Below, in pieces: positions 51,587 to 58,290 of a stretch of DNA of 58,290 bases (its first letter is position 1; the number at the start of each line of letters is the position of its first letter). The stretch is taken from NCBI GenBank assembly GCA_910585015.1, contig CAJUCT010000029.1, forward strand, positions 1 through 58,290. The letters run 5' to 3'. The position numbers were made by a program, and so were the translations under genes. Source of the stretch: an uncultured Acetatifactor sp. GTDB lineage: Bacteria > Bacillota > Clostridia > Lachnospirales > Lachnospiraceae. The notes under the pieces are model-generated. The model worked only from the letters and a program-made list of their open reading frames with translations, was not told the DNA's origin and did not search any database.

Positions 51587-52366
51587 TTAGGCTGACAGAT
51601 AGGCCCGCATGGTCTTTAGCGCGTTTTTTTCCAGCCGGGATACCTGGGCCTGGGAGATGCCGATCATGTCCGCCACCTCCATCTGGGTCTTGCCGGAGAA
51701 AAAGCGCAGGGAGATGATCTCATATTCACGGGGGGCAAGGCGCTTCATGGCCTCACTGAGGGAGAGATGCTCCACCCAGTTTTCTTCCTTGTTTTTTTTG
51801 TCGCTGATCTGGTCCATTACATACAGCGTGTCTCCGCCGTCGGTGTAGATGGGCTCATAGAGGCTCATGGGGTTCTGGATGGCGTCCATGGCGTAGACAA
51901 TATCCTCCTTTGAGATGCCCACCTCCGCGGCGATCTCCTCGATGGTGGGCTCCTTCAGATTTTGGCGGGTCAGGGTATCCCTGGCGTAGATGGCCTTGTA
52001 GGCCGTATCCTTCAGGGAGCGGGAGACCCGTATGCTGTTGTTGTCCCGCAGATACCGACGGATCTCGCCGATGATCATGGGAACCGCGTAAGTGGAAAAT
52101 TTTACATTCAGACTGGAATCAAAATTGTCGATGGCCTTGATCAGGCCGATACAGCCGATCTGGAACAGATCGTCCACATTCTCGTTGCTGGAGGAGAAAC
52201 GCTTGATGACGCTGAGTACCAGCCGCAGGTTTCCCTCGATGTATTTCTCCCGTGCCTCCTGGTCGCCGTCCTCGATCCGGGCAAAGAGAGCTTCTTTTTC
52301 CGCCGCTTTCAACAGGGGGAGCTTTGCCGTGTTCACACCGCAGATTTCCACTTTTCCTTGAGCCAT
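51587..52366 (-). CDS. sigG: Forespore sporulation sigma factor SigG
   Basis: About 259 residues. The N-terminal GKVEICGVNTAKLPLL is the SigG hallmark. Region 2 (NLRLVLSVIKRFS, DLFQIGCIGLIKAID, KFSTYAVPMIIGEIRRYLRD), region 3 and region 4 (MIGISQAQVSRLEKNALK) are complete. I placed the start at ATG 52366 (MAQGKVEIC) to match family length; ATG 52381 is in frame with AGAAAGG almost touching it. Unlike the usual arrangement it faces sigE and is separated by about 1.8 kb of accessory genes. Confidence 0.92.
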   Translation of the reverse strand: MAQGKVEICGVNTAKLPLLKAAEKEALFARIEDGDQEAREKYIEGNLRLVLSVIKRFSSSNENVDDLFQIGCIGLIKAIDNFDSSLNVKFSTYAVPMIIGEIRRYLRDNNSIRVSRSLKDTAYKAIYARDTLTRQNLKEPTIEEIAAEVGISKEDIVYAMDAIQNPMSLYEPIYTDGGDTLYVMDQISDKKNKEENWVEHLSLSEAMKRLAPREYEIISLRFFSGKTQMEVADMIGISQAQVSRLEKNALKTMRAYLSA

Positions 52367-52555
52367 ATATATACACACCATGCCTTTCTGAAGAAAAATA
52401 TCTTTGCAGCACTCTGCTTTATCCTGCGTAAAGGCTTATGCTGGTAGTATTTACAAAGGCGGCGGCAGATATTCCGCAAAATCAGGAAAAGTAAAAGTGG
52501 AACAAAAAGCCCGGTATTGCATATAATAAGGAAAGGGTCTATGAGGTGGAACATC

Positions 52556-52789
52556 ATGCTTTTTTCGGATTTTAAAGACAGGGAGGTAATCAATATCCGG
52601 GATTGCCGCAGGCTGGGCAAGGTGACAAACTTTGAATTTGATGAGTGCAGCGGCTGCATCTGCAAGATCATGGTCACGGACGGGAGCAAGCTGCTGTGCA
52701 TCTTCAAACCGGATTTTGAGGTGACGATCCCCTACAAGGATATCCGGCAGATCGGCCCGGACATTATTCTTGTTGACATTAACTGCTAA
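52556..52789 (+). CDS. YlmC/YmxH-family PRC-barrel protein
   Basis: A 77-residue small beta-barrel protein (MLFSDFKDREVINIRDCRRL, then IPYKDIRQIGPDIILVD), typical of the YlmC/YmxH family seen near sigG in spore formers. Its role is unknown. ATG 52556 has GAGGTGG a few bases upstream; ATG 52541 is possible. It lies divergent from sigG. The nrdR promoter overlaps its last codons. Confidence 0.8.
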   Translation: MLFSDFKDREVINIRDCRRLGKVTNFEFDECSGCICKIMVTDGSKLLCIFKPDFEVTIPYKDIRQIGPDIILVDINC

Positions 52790-52801
52790 GTATCTTATAA
52801 T
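52773..52801 (+). promoter_or_regulatory. Consensus promoter of nrdR
   Basis: TTGACA (52773-52778), a 17-base spacer, TATAAT (52796-52801): a perfect sigma-A promoter overlapping the end of the ylmC-like gene. Confidence 0.85.
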
Positions 52802-52855
52802 ATAATGCATAAGATACCGTACAATAGAAAATACGTCCGGCGGACTTTCTATTGT
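52790..52855 (+). promoter_or_regulatory. Dyad on the nrdR promoter and leader stem-loop
   Basis: GTATCTTAT (52790) and ATAAGATAC (52809) form a perfect dyad that includes the -10 and start site, a likely operator. After it, ACAATAGAAA (52821) and TTTCTATTGT (52846) form a leader stem-loop with an inner GTCCGGCGGAC palindrome. Confidence 0.6.
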
Positions 52856-52874
52856 AAGAATAAGGAGAAACGAA

Positions 52875-53324
52875 ATGAAATGTCCATTTTGCAGCCATGA
52901 CAATACCCGCGTGATTGACTCCCGCCCGGCGGAGGACAACAATTCTATCAGACGGCGCAGGGTGTGTGATGAGTGCGGGAAGAGATTTACCACCTATGAG
53001 AAGGTGGAGACGATTCCGCTCATCATCATTAAAAAGGATGATAACCGGGAAACCTATGACCGTTCCAAGATAGAGGGTGGTGTGCTGCGGGCCTGTCATA
53101 AGCGTCCTGTCAGTGTGCAGGCTATCACCGGCCTGGTGGACGAGGTGGAGAATGAAATCTCCAACCGGGAGGAGAAAGAGATTTCCAGCCAGGTTATCGG
53201 AGAGTTGGTAATGAACAAGCTAAAGGATCTGGATGCGGTGGCCTACGTGCGTTTTGCCTCCGTGTACAGGGAGTTCAAGGATGTCAATACCTTTATGGAC
53301 GAACTGAAAAAGGTGTTGGAATAA
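52875..53324 (+). CDS. nrdR: Ribonucleotide reductase repressor NrdR
   Basis: A 149-residue regulator. The zinc ribbon MKCPFCSHDNTRVIDSR...CDECGKRF occupies residues 1-40 and the ATP-cone domain about 47-137. NrdR represses ribonucleotide reductase genes when dATP is high. ATG 52875 has AAGGAG upstream. The dyad over its promoter would fit autoregulation. No nrd gene is in the window. Confidence 0.95.
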   Translation: MKCPFCSHDNTRVIDSRPAEDNNSIRRRRVCDECGKRFTTYEKVETIPLIIIKKDDNRETYDRSKIEGGVLRACHKRPVSVQAITGLVDEVENEISNREEKEISSQVIGELVMNKLKDLDAVAYVRFASVYREFKDVNTFMDELKKVLE

Positions 53325-53326
53325 CT

Positions 53327-53419
53327 TATACTGACGGTCGCTGAAATTTGCCAAGTAACTCGACTCACGCGCGAAAGTTTCCAAGGACATCGCGGCAAAA
53401 TTCATCGCTCGTGAGTATA
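53327..53419 (+). repeat. Palindromic repeat family C, copy 3
   Basis: TATACTGACGGTCGCTGAAA at 53327 and its inverse ending ATCGCTCGTGAGTATA at 53419 form 26-base imperfect arms around about 40 bases. The arms share ACTCACG-GCGATGAA-TT-TGCC with the copies at 21.5 and 51.2 kb. Confidence 0.6.
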
Positions 53420-53428
53420 GGCAGTCAG

Positions 53429-53459
53429 GGCAGGGCCTCTTGAAGGTCCTGCCTGTTTT
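53429..53459 (+). terminator. Terminator between nrdR and yqeG
   Basis: GGCAGGGCC pairs with GGTCCTGCC (one wobble) across a TCTTGAA loop, followed by TGTTTTG. The yqeG start is 15 bases on. Confidence 0.55.
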
Positions 53460-53473
53460 GAGGGAAATGGTTC

Positions 53474-53974
53474 ATGTTAGAGAGATTTTACCCGGATTAT
53501 GAGGCGGAGAGCGCTTACGACATTGATTACCAGGGTCTGTACCGGACAGGCTACAGGGGGATTATTTTTGATATCGACAATACGCTGGTTCCCCATGGCG
53601 CTCCGGCGGATGAACGTGCGGTGGCCCTGTTTGTACGGATTCATGAATTGGGATATGCCACCCTGCTGCTGTCCAACAATAAGGAGCCCAGGGTAAAGAG
53701 TTTTGCCGGGCAGGTGGGGTCTTTATACCGCTATAAGGCAGGCAAACCAGGCAAAGAGGGTTATCTGAAAGCCATGGAGCAGATGGGCACGGATCAGTCC
53801 AACACCCTTTTTGTGGGGGATCAGCTGTTCACGGACGTGTGGGGGGCCAGAAGGGTGGGGATCACCAGTTATCTGACTCGGCCCATCCATCCCAAAGAGG
53901 AGATCCAGATCGTGTTAAAGAGGAAGTTGGAGCGAATTGTCCTCTATTTTTATCACAGAAGAAACAAAAAATAG
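53474..53974 (+). CDS. yqeG: YqeG-family HAD phosphatase
   Basis: A 166-residue HAD hydrolase with the nucleophile motif FDIDNTLVPHG (about 31-41), motif II LLLSNNKE, the lysine in YKAGKPGKEG and motif IV FVGDQLFTDVWGA. Family members are linked to phosphatidylglycerophosphate or other phosphatase roles; the substrate is not certain. The stop codon TAG (53972-53974) is formed at the junction with a family B element; without it the gene would end with TAA at the same place. Confidence 0.88.
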   Translation: MLERFYPDYEAESAYDIDYQGLYRTGYRGIIFDIDNTLVPHGAPADERAVALFVRIHELGYATLLLSNNKEPRVKSFAGQVGSLYRYKAGKPGKEGYLKAMEQMGTDQSNTLFVGDQLFTDVWGARRVGITSYLTRPIHPKEEIQIVLKRKLERIVLYFYHRRNKK

Positions 53975-54112
53975 GTAATTGCGAAACGTTCTCCGCAAGT
54001 GACGTGGCTGGTCAATATATACAAAAACGGGCTCCGATGCAGTGGCCAGTCGCCCTTATTTTGTATATATTGCCCATCCCCTGTTCCCGGAAAGGGAGTT
54101 TCGCAATTGCCT
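53974..54112 (+). repeat. MITE-like repeat family B, copy 2, with 14-bp flanking duplication
   Basis: Ends GGTAATTGCGAAAC and TTTCGCAATTGCCT are inverted. AGAAACAAAAAATA lies on each side (53960-53973 and 54113-54126), a target-site-like duplication. The centre holds a second hairpin with perfect arms CAATATATACAAAA (54013) and TTTTGTATATATTG (54059) that the 24.0 kb copy lacks. Confidence 0.8.
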
Positions 54113-54142
54113 AGAAACAAAAAATAAAGCGAGGTGGACAAT

Positions 54143-55012
54143 ATGTATACACCAGACGGACATACCAGGACCTGCGGACTCATCGGCAACCCAGTGGCCC
54201 ACACCCTGTCCCCTATGATACAGAACCATATGGCGCGGGTCATGGGGCAAAACCTGGTCTATTTGCCTTTCCCGGTAGCTCGGGGCGATCTGGAGGCGGC
54301 CGTGCGGGGGGCGCTGGCGCTGGACTTTCTGGGGCTGAATGTGACTGTTCCCTATAAAAGCGATGTGATTGCCCATCTGGCGGAGATCGATCCGCTGGCG
54401 GAGCGGATTGGGGCGGTGAATACCCTGGTGCGCTGCCAGGGGGGCTACAAGGGCTATAACACGGACATGCCGGGACTATATCGGGCCATGGAACAGGACG
54501 GCGTGGAGATCGCCGGGCGGGACGTGGTGATCCTGGGGGCCGGAGGCGTGGCCCGGGCGGTGGCGGTGATGCTGCTGGATCGGAGAGCCGCAGGGGTACA
54601 TATCCTGAACCGCACAGTGGACAAAGCCCGGGCGGTGGCCCAGGAGGTCAACAAGATTGCCGGAAAATCCTTTGCCAGGGCCTATGCGCTGAAAGACTAT
54701 GGGCAGATTCCGGGGCAGGACTGGCTGGTGGTCCAGGCTACCAGCGTGGGGATGCATCCCCATGAGGAGGACGCGCCCATAGAAGATCCGGCGTTTTATC
54801 GGCATGTGGAGATTGGTTATGATCTGATCTTCAATCCGGGAGTGACCCGCTTTATGAGACTGACGGAGAGCGGCGGGGGCCGCGCCTGTAATGGAGCCAG
54901 GATGCTGGTGTACCAGGGAATCATCGCCTTTGAACTTTGGACGGGGACTTCCGTCGATCAGAACACAGCGGACGAACTGTGCCGGATGATGGCGCAGGCT
55001 CTGGGGCAGTGA
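54143..55012 (+). CDS. aroE: Shikimate dehydrogenase
   Basis: A 289-residue enzyme reducing 3-dehydroshikimate. The N-terminal LIGNPVAHTLSP (substrate site), NVTVPYKSDV with the catalytic lysine, NTDMPGLYRAM and the nucleotide-binding GAGGVARAVAVMLLD are intact. ATG 54143 has GCGAGG upstream. First of the aroE-aroK-aroQ run. Confidence 0.94.
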   Translation: MYTPDGHTRTCGLIGNPVAHTLSPMIQNHMARVMGQNLVYLPFPVARGDLEAAVRGALALDFLGLNVTVPYKSDVIAHLAEIDPLAERIGAVNTLVRCQGGYKGYNTDMPGLYRAMEQDGVEIAGRDVVILGAGGVARAVAVMLLDRRAAGVHILNRTVDKARAVAQEVNKIAGKSFARAYALKDYGQIPGQDWLVVQATSVGMHPHEEDAPIEDPAFYRHVEIGYDLIFNPGVTRFMRLTESGGGRACNGARMLVYQGIIAFELWTGTSVDQNTADELCRMMAQALGQ

Positions 55013-55032
55013 CAGAACGGAGGATATGACAT

Positions 55033-55554
55033 ATGGGAAAAGAGCCGGGCGGCAATGTGGTGCTGATTGGATTCATGGGCAGCGGTAAATCCACCATGGG
55101 TATTCGACTGTCCTATCAGCTGCGGTATGCCCTGGAGGATACGGACAGGCTGATAGAGGCCGGAGCCGGGAAAAGCATCAGCGAGATTTTTGCCCAGGAG
55201 GGCGAGGAGGCATTCCGGCAGATGGAGACGGAACTTTTGGAGAAGCTGGCGGAAAAAAAGGGGCAGCGAATTTACTCGGTGGGCGGCGGTACACCGGTCA
55301 GGGCCGTCAACCGCCCTCTGTTGAAGAAACTGGGGACAGTGGTGTATCTGCGTACCCGGCCGGAAACCGTATATGAGCGGCTGAAGGACGACACTACCAG
55401 GCCGCTTTTGCAGGGAGAGGATCCCCTGGGAAAAATCCGCAGGCTGATGGCGGAGCGCGAGCAAGCTTACATAGAGACGGCGGACGTGGTCTTGGACGTG
55501 GACGAGATGACGGCGGAACAGGTGGTGGAACGCATCGCGATGTGCGTCAGATAA
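55033..55554 (+). CDS. aroK: Shikimate kinase
   Basis: A 173-residue kinase. P-loop GFMGSGKST (about 13-21), the DTD segment (LEDTDRLIE), GGGTP and the lid region RPLL are the shikimate-kinase motifs. It lies 20 bases after aroE. The family A tandem repeat starts just after its stop. Confidence 0.94.
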   Translation: MGKEPGGNVVLIGFMGSGKSTMGIRLSYQLRYALEDTDRLIEAGAGKSISEIFAQEGEEAFRQMETELLEKLAEKKGQRIYSVGGGTPVRAVNRPLLKKLGTVVYLRTRPETVYERLKDDTTRPLLQGEDPLGKIRRLMAEREQAYIETADVVLDVDEMTAEQVVERIAMCVR

Positions 55555-55568
55555 GACGTCCGGGGAGG

Positions 55569-55790
55569 TGCGGAACTCAAAACAGCAGCTGCCCGGATGG
55601 CGCCCAGAGAATTTACGGATGCCAAAGCAGCCGGAAATTGCTCTGCGAGAAATGGTGCCATCCGGGGAGGTGCGGAACTCAAAACAGCAGCTGCCCGGAT
55701 GGCGCCCAGAGAATTTACGGATGCCAAAGCAGCCGGAAATTGCTCTGCGAGAAATGGTGCCATCCGGGGAGGTGCGGAACTCAAAATAGG
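55569..55790 (+). repeat. Palindromic repeat family A, copies 6 and 7 (tandem)
   Basis: TGCGGAACTCAAAA occurs at 55569, 55671 and 55773, again exactly 102 bp apart. Units are identical over almost their full length and pair CCCGGATGGCGCC with GGTGCCATCCGGG, and CAGAGAATTTACGG with CCGGAAATTGCTCTG. The last terminal repeat leads to TAGGAGG of aroQ. The frame of aroQ stays open through the whole array. Confidence 0.88.
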
Positions 55791-55800
55791 AGGCGTCAAT

Positions 55801-56244
55801 ATGAAGATTTTAGTGATAAACGGGCCCAATATCAATTTTTTGGGGATCCGTGAGAAAAGCGTATATGGAACCCAGGATTACGCTTTTCTGGAGAGCATGA
55901 TTGCACAGAAGGGCCAGCAGGACGGCCATGATATCACGGTGTTCCAGAGCAATTATGAGGGAGCGATTATCGACAGGATACAGCAGGCATATTTTGACGG
56001 CACGGAAGGCATTGTCATCAATCCGGGGGCTTACACTCACTACAGCTACGCCATTCGGGATGCCCTGGCCAGCATCACGGCGCCCAAGGCGGAGATTCAC
56101 ATCTCGGACATTACCCAGAGGGAGGAATTTCGCAAGGTGTCCGTCACAGCGCCTGTCTGCCAGAAACAAATCTATGGAAAGGGTCTGGCCGGATATCTGG
56201 AAGCCATCGACTTTGTGGCAAACTATGGCGGAGAGTTATCGTAG
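55801..56244 (+). CDS. aroQ: 3-dehydroquinate dehydratase, type II
   Basis: A 147-residue dodecameric-type enzyme of the shikimate pathway. NGPNINFLGIRE then VYG (catalytic tyrosine loop), NPGAYTHYSYAIRD and the HISDITQREEFRK segment with the catalytic histidine are typical. I use ATG 55801 after TAGGAGG; in-frame codons upstream come from the repeat array and are not enzyme sequence. Confidence 0.94.
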   Translation: MKILVINGPNINFLGIREKSVYGTQDYAFLESMIAQKGQQDGHDITVFQSNYEGAIIDRIQQAYFDGTEGIVINPGAYTHYSYAIRDALASITAPKAEIHISDITQREEFRKVSVTAPVCQKQIYGKGLAGYLEAIDFVANYGGELS

Positions 56245-56300
56245 GAAGTCTATTTTCTGCGAAGATTTTTAGGTTTTATAGATATTTTACAAAAAAACAG

Positions 56301-56329
56301 TTGAAAAATGCCAGTTTTTATTATACAAT
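56301..56329 (+). promoter_or_regulatory. Promoter of efp
   Basis: TTGAAA (56301-56306), a 17-base spacer, TACAAT (56324-56329), 42 bases before the start. Confidence 0.65.
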
Positions 56330-56371
56330 CAAAAAGAATTATAACGTGATTGAATATGGAGGAAGTATATT

Positions 56372-56929
56372 ATGATTTCTGCAGGTGATTTCAGGAATGG
56401 TATTACTATTGAGCTTGATAATAATATATACCAGATTATTGAATTCCAGCATGTAAAGCCCGGCAAGGGTGCGGCGTTCGTCAGAACCAAGCTGAAGAAC
56501 GTAATCAACGGCGGCGTAGTGGAGAAGACCTTCAGGCCCACTGAGAAATGCCCCCAGGCCCGCATTGACAGAAAGGATATGCAGTACTTATACTCTGACG
56601 GCGATTTATTCAATTTTATGGACACAGAGACCTACGACCAGATTGCTCTGAACAAGGAGACGGTGGGAGATGCCTTGAAGTTCGTGAAAGAGAATGAGAT
56701 GTGCAAGGTATGTTCCCACAACGGCAATGTATTTTCCGTGGAGCCTCCCTTGTTCGTAGAACTGGAGATCACCGATACTGAGCCCGGCTTCAAGGGCGAC
56801 ACCGCAACCGGCGCTACCAAGCCTGCGGTTGTGGAGACAGGCGCCAGCGTGAACGTACCCCTGTTCGTTGACCGGGGGGACAAGATCAAGATTGATACCA
56901 GAACCGGCGAATATTTATCCAGAGTATAA
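56372..56929 (+). CDS. efp: Elongation factor P
   Basis: A 185-residue, three-domain protein that rescues ribosomes stalled at polyproline. The loop VKPGKGAAFVRTKLKN with the tip lysine (about residue 32) and the end GDKIKIDTRTGEYLSRV are typical. No dedicated lysine-modifying gene is in the window. A terminator follows. Confidence 0.96.
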   Translation: MISAGDFRNGITIELDNNIYQIIEFQHVKPGKGAAFVRTKLKNVINGGVVEKTFRPTEKCPQARIDRKDMQYLYSDGDLFNFMDTETYDQIALNKETVGDALKFVKENEMCKVCSHNGNVFSVEPPLFVELEITDTEPGFKGDTATGATKPAVVETGASVNVPLFVDRGDKIKIDTRTGEYLSRV

Positions 56930-56954
56930 TGCATATCAGGTGACAACCGCTTGT

Positions 56955-56984
56955 AAGAGAATGGAGTTTTCCATTCTCTTTTTG
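56955..56984 (+). terminator. Terminator after efp
   Basis: AAGAGAATGGA-GTTT-TCCATTCTCTT is a perfect 11-bp stem followed by TTT. Confidence 0.88.
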
Positions 56985-57066
56985 TGTGTAAAAAAGGACG
57001 CGCACTATATGTGCCGCCGCAGGGCAGCATTTTGCCCGAAAAACAAGAAAAAGCGGGTTCCCTGTA

Positions 57067-57187
57067 GGGAACATGCGGAACTTAAAACAGCAGGTTCCCG
57101 GAAAGCGCACTGATTCATAGCAGGACGCCGAGGCGGTCTGATATGAATCACCGGAATGTGCGCTGTAGGGAACATGCGGAACTTAAA
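57067..57187 (+). repeat. Palindromic repeat family A, copy 8
   Basis: GGGAACATGCGGAACTTAAA at 57067 and 57168 (period 101). Inside, GTTCCC/GGGAAC, GCGCAC/GTGCGC and TGATTCATA/TATGAATCA arms pair. The last terminal repeat is followed immediately by TAGGAG of the DUF5688 gene. Confidence 0.85.
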
Positions 57188-57200
57188 TAGGAGAATATGC

Positions 57201-58106
57201 ATGAAGCTAGAAAAATTTATGGAAGCGGTAACGATTAAGGTGCAGGAGATTGCGGGAGAGGACGCCAGTGTGCACGTGCAAGAGGTCAGGAAAAATAACA
57301 ATGTGCTGCTGCACGGTATGACGATTCTGCGAAAAGGTCAAAATGTTTCACCGACGATATATCTGGACAGTTTTTTTGAGATGCTGGAGGACGGCATGGA
57401 TTTGGAGTATATTGTCAGGAGGATTCTGGAGGTATACGTCAAAGGGCTGCCCAAGAGCAAGGTGGACATGGAATTTTTTCGGGATTTTGAGAAGGTCAAA
57501 GACAGGATCGTGTACCGTCTGGTGAACCGGGAGAAGAATAAGGAACTGCTGGACAATATTCCCCATGTGGATTTTCTGGATCTGGCCATCTGCTTCTACT
57601 ATAGTTATGAGCACTCGGAACTGGGCGAGGGGATGATTCTGATCCACAACAACCATATGAAAATGTGGAAGACCTGTCACCGGGAACTGATGCAGATGGC
57701 GGAGCGCAATACGCCGCAGCTTATGCCGGCTCAACTCTGCAGTATGGACAATGCGCTGAGAGGGGTACTGGAGGAAGGAGCCCTGGAAGATCTGCGGCTG
57801 TTACAGCAGGAGACGGGCAAATATCTCTATGTGCTCTCCAACGAGAAGCGCTGTCAGGGGGCGGCAGCCATACTGTATCCGGGAATTTTGGCAGAGGCGG
57901 CAAGACGCCTCAAGGGGAGTTTCTATATCCTGCCCAGTTCCATACATGAAGTGATTCTGCTGCCGGACGACGGCAGAGGCAACGGGGACGGATTGCATGA
58001 GATGATTGCGGACATCAACCAAAGCCAGCTTCGGGAGGAAGAAGTGTTGTCTGATTACGCGTACCGCTATGATGCGGCGACGGGGAAAGTCTTTGAAGTT
58101 CTTTAA
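57201..58106 (+). CDS. DUF5688-family protein
   Basis: A 301-residue soluble protein of the DUF5688 family, common and often multicopy in Lachnospiraceae; function unknown. MKLEKFMEAVTIKVQEI at the start, LDSFFEMLEDGMDLEYIV in the middle and SFYILPSSIHEVILLPDD near the end fit the family. No catalytic motif is evident. ATG 57201 has TAGGAG upstream, against the family A repeat. Confidence 0.8.
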   Translation: MKLEKFMEAVTIKVQEIAGEDASVHVQEVRKNNNVLLHGMTILRKGQNVSPTIYLDSFFEMLEDGMDLEYIVRRILEVYVKGLPKSKVDMEFFRDFEKVKDRIVYRLVNREKNKELLDNIPHVDFLDLAICFYYSYEHSELGEGMILIHNNHMKMWKTCHRELMQMAERNTPQLMPAQLCSMDNALRGVLEEGALEDLRLLQQETGKYLYVLSNEKRCQGAAAILYPGILAEAARRLKGSFYILPSSIHEVILLPDDGRGNGDGLHEMIADINQSQLREEEVLSDYAYRYDAATGKVFEVL

Positions 58107-58171
58107 AATCGGATGTTTTATTTCAGAAATCTAAAGTTTTCATAAAAATTAAAATTTCCATCAAAAGGATA

Positions 58172-58200
58172 TAGACAGACTGAGATTTTTGTGTTATTAT
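58172..58200 (+). promoter_or_regulatory. Promoter of tRNA-Arg
   Basis: TAGACA (58172-58177), a 17-base spacer, TATTAT (58195-58200), about 30 bases before the tRNA. Confidence 0.6.
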
Positions 58201-58232
58201 AGTCAAGGTGATGTAATAAATTTGTAACATTT

Positions 58233-58290
58233 GCGTCCGTAGTCTAATGGATAGAACGAAGGCCTCCGACGCCTTTAATGCAGGTTCGAT
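58233..58290 (+). tRNA. tRNA-Arg (CCG), cut by the window end
   Basis: GCGTCCG begins the acceptor arm. The D arm contains TAATGGATA. The anticodon stem AAGGC/GCCTT encloses loop CTCCGAC, giving anticodon CCG for arginine codon CGG. GGTTCGAT of the T arm is the last sequence present; about 17 bases are missing. Confidence 0.9.

Noticed and set aside
52381..52500. A sigma-F type promoter upstream of sigG (GCATA with GGATAAAGC)
   Set aside because: The spacing is only about 12 bases instead of 15-16 and the last position does not fit.

Overview
The window looks like chromosomal DNA of a spore-forming, Gram-positive Clostridia bacterium, most likely Lachnospiraceae. Signs are a SCIFF peptide gene with its radical-SAM maturase (a Clostridia hallmark), spoIIGA/sigE/sigG sporulation genes, a fused SecDF, a MurE with the meso-DAP motif, and a PrkC/Stp kinase-phosphatase pair. 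Most core genes look GC-rich. The left edge (1-3180), the DUF262 gene near 14.6 kb and the stretch near 50.7-51.5 kb look AT-richer; I judged this by eye and did not compute it.

Layout. 1-3180 is a decayed accessory block: a frameshifted PqqD-like gene, a radical-SAM remnant, an intact-looking ABC ATPase and permease, a truncated M50-type protease, an IS91-like transposase scrap and a solitary CRISPR-repeat-like sequence. 3.2-9.4 kb holds an amidase, a Na/phosphate transporter with PhoU domain, an OmpR-type two-component system and a CNNM/CBS/CorC membrane protein. 9.6-14.2 kb is the SCIFF locus (TIGR04086 protein, scfA, scfB) followed by secDF. 14.6-17.7 kb is a three-gene island (DUF262 protein, AAA ATPase, unknown protein) inserted between secDF and recJ; it is the best candidate for an uncharacterised, possibly anti-phage, system. 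After recJ come two tandem copies of what looks like a small RNA gene, then murE.

21.7-34.3 kb is a housekeeping run: priA, def, fmt, a YugP-type peptidase, rsmB, rlmN, stp, prkC, rsgA, ychF, followed by lgt. 35.6-48.0 kb is a division and cell-wall cluster (mraZ, rsmH, ftsL-like, two class B PBPs, murD, ftsW/spoVE, murA, ftsQ, ftsZ) that lacks mraY, murF and murG. 48.2-52.8 kb carries spoIIGA-sigE, several small accessory genes, sigG on the opposite strand, and ylmC/ymxH. 52.9-58.3 kb has nrdR, a YqeG phosphatase, aroE, aroK, aroQ, efp, a DUF5688 gene and the start of a tRNA-Arg.

A second layer is the intergenic structure. At least three families of palindromic repeats recur between genes. 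One has units of about 101-116 bp that often sit directly against the ribosome-binding site of the next gene. Another is MITE-like, and one copy has a clean 14-bp flanking duplication. Other features are a 10-bp periodic array of MraZ boxes, dyads lying over two promoters, and a tandem repeat carrying TATAAT before lgt. All functional calls come from reading the sequence and family knowledge; no database search was run.
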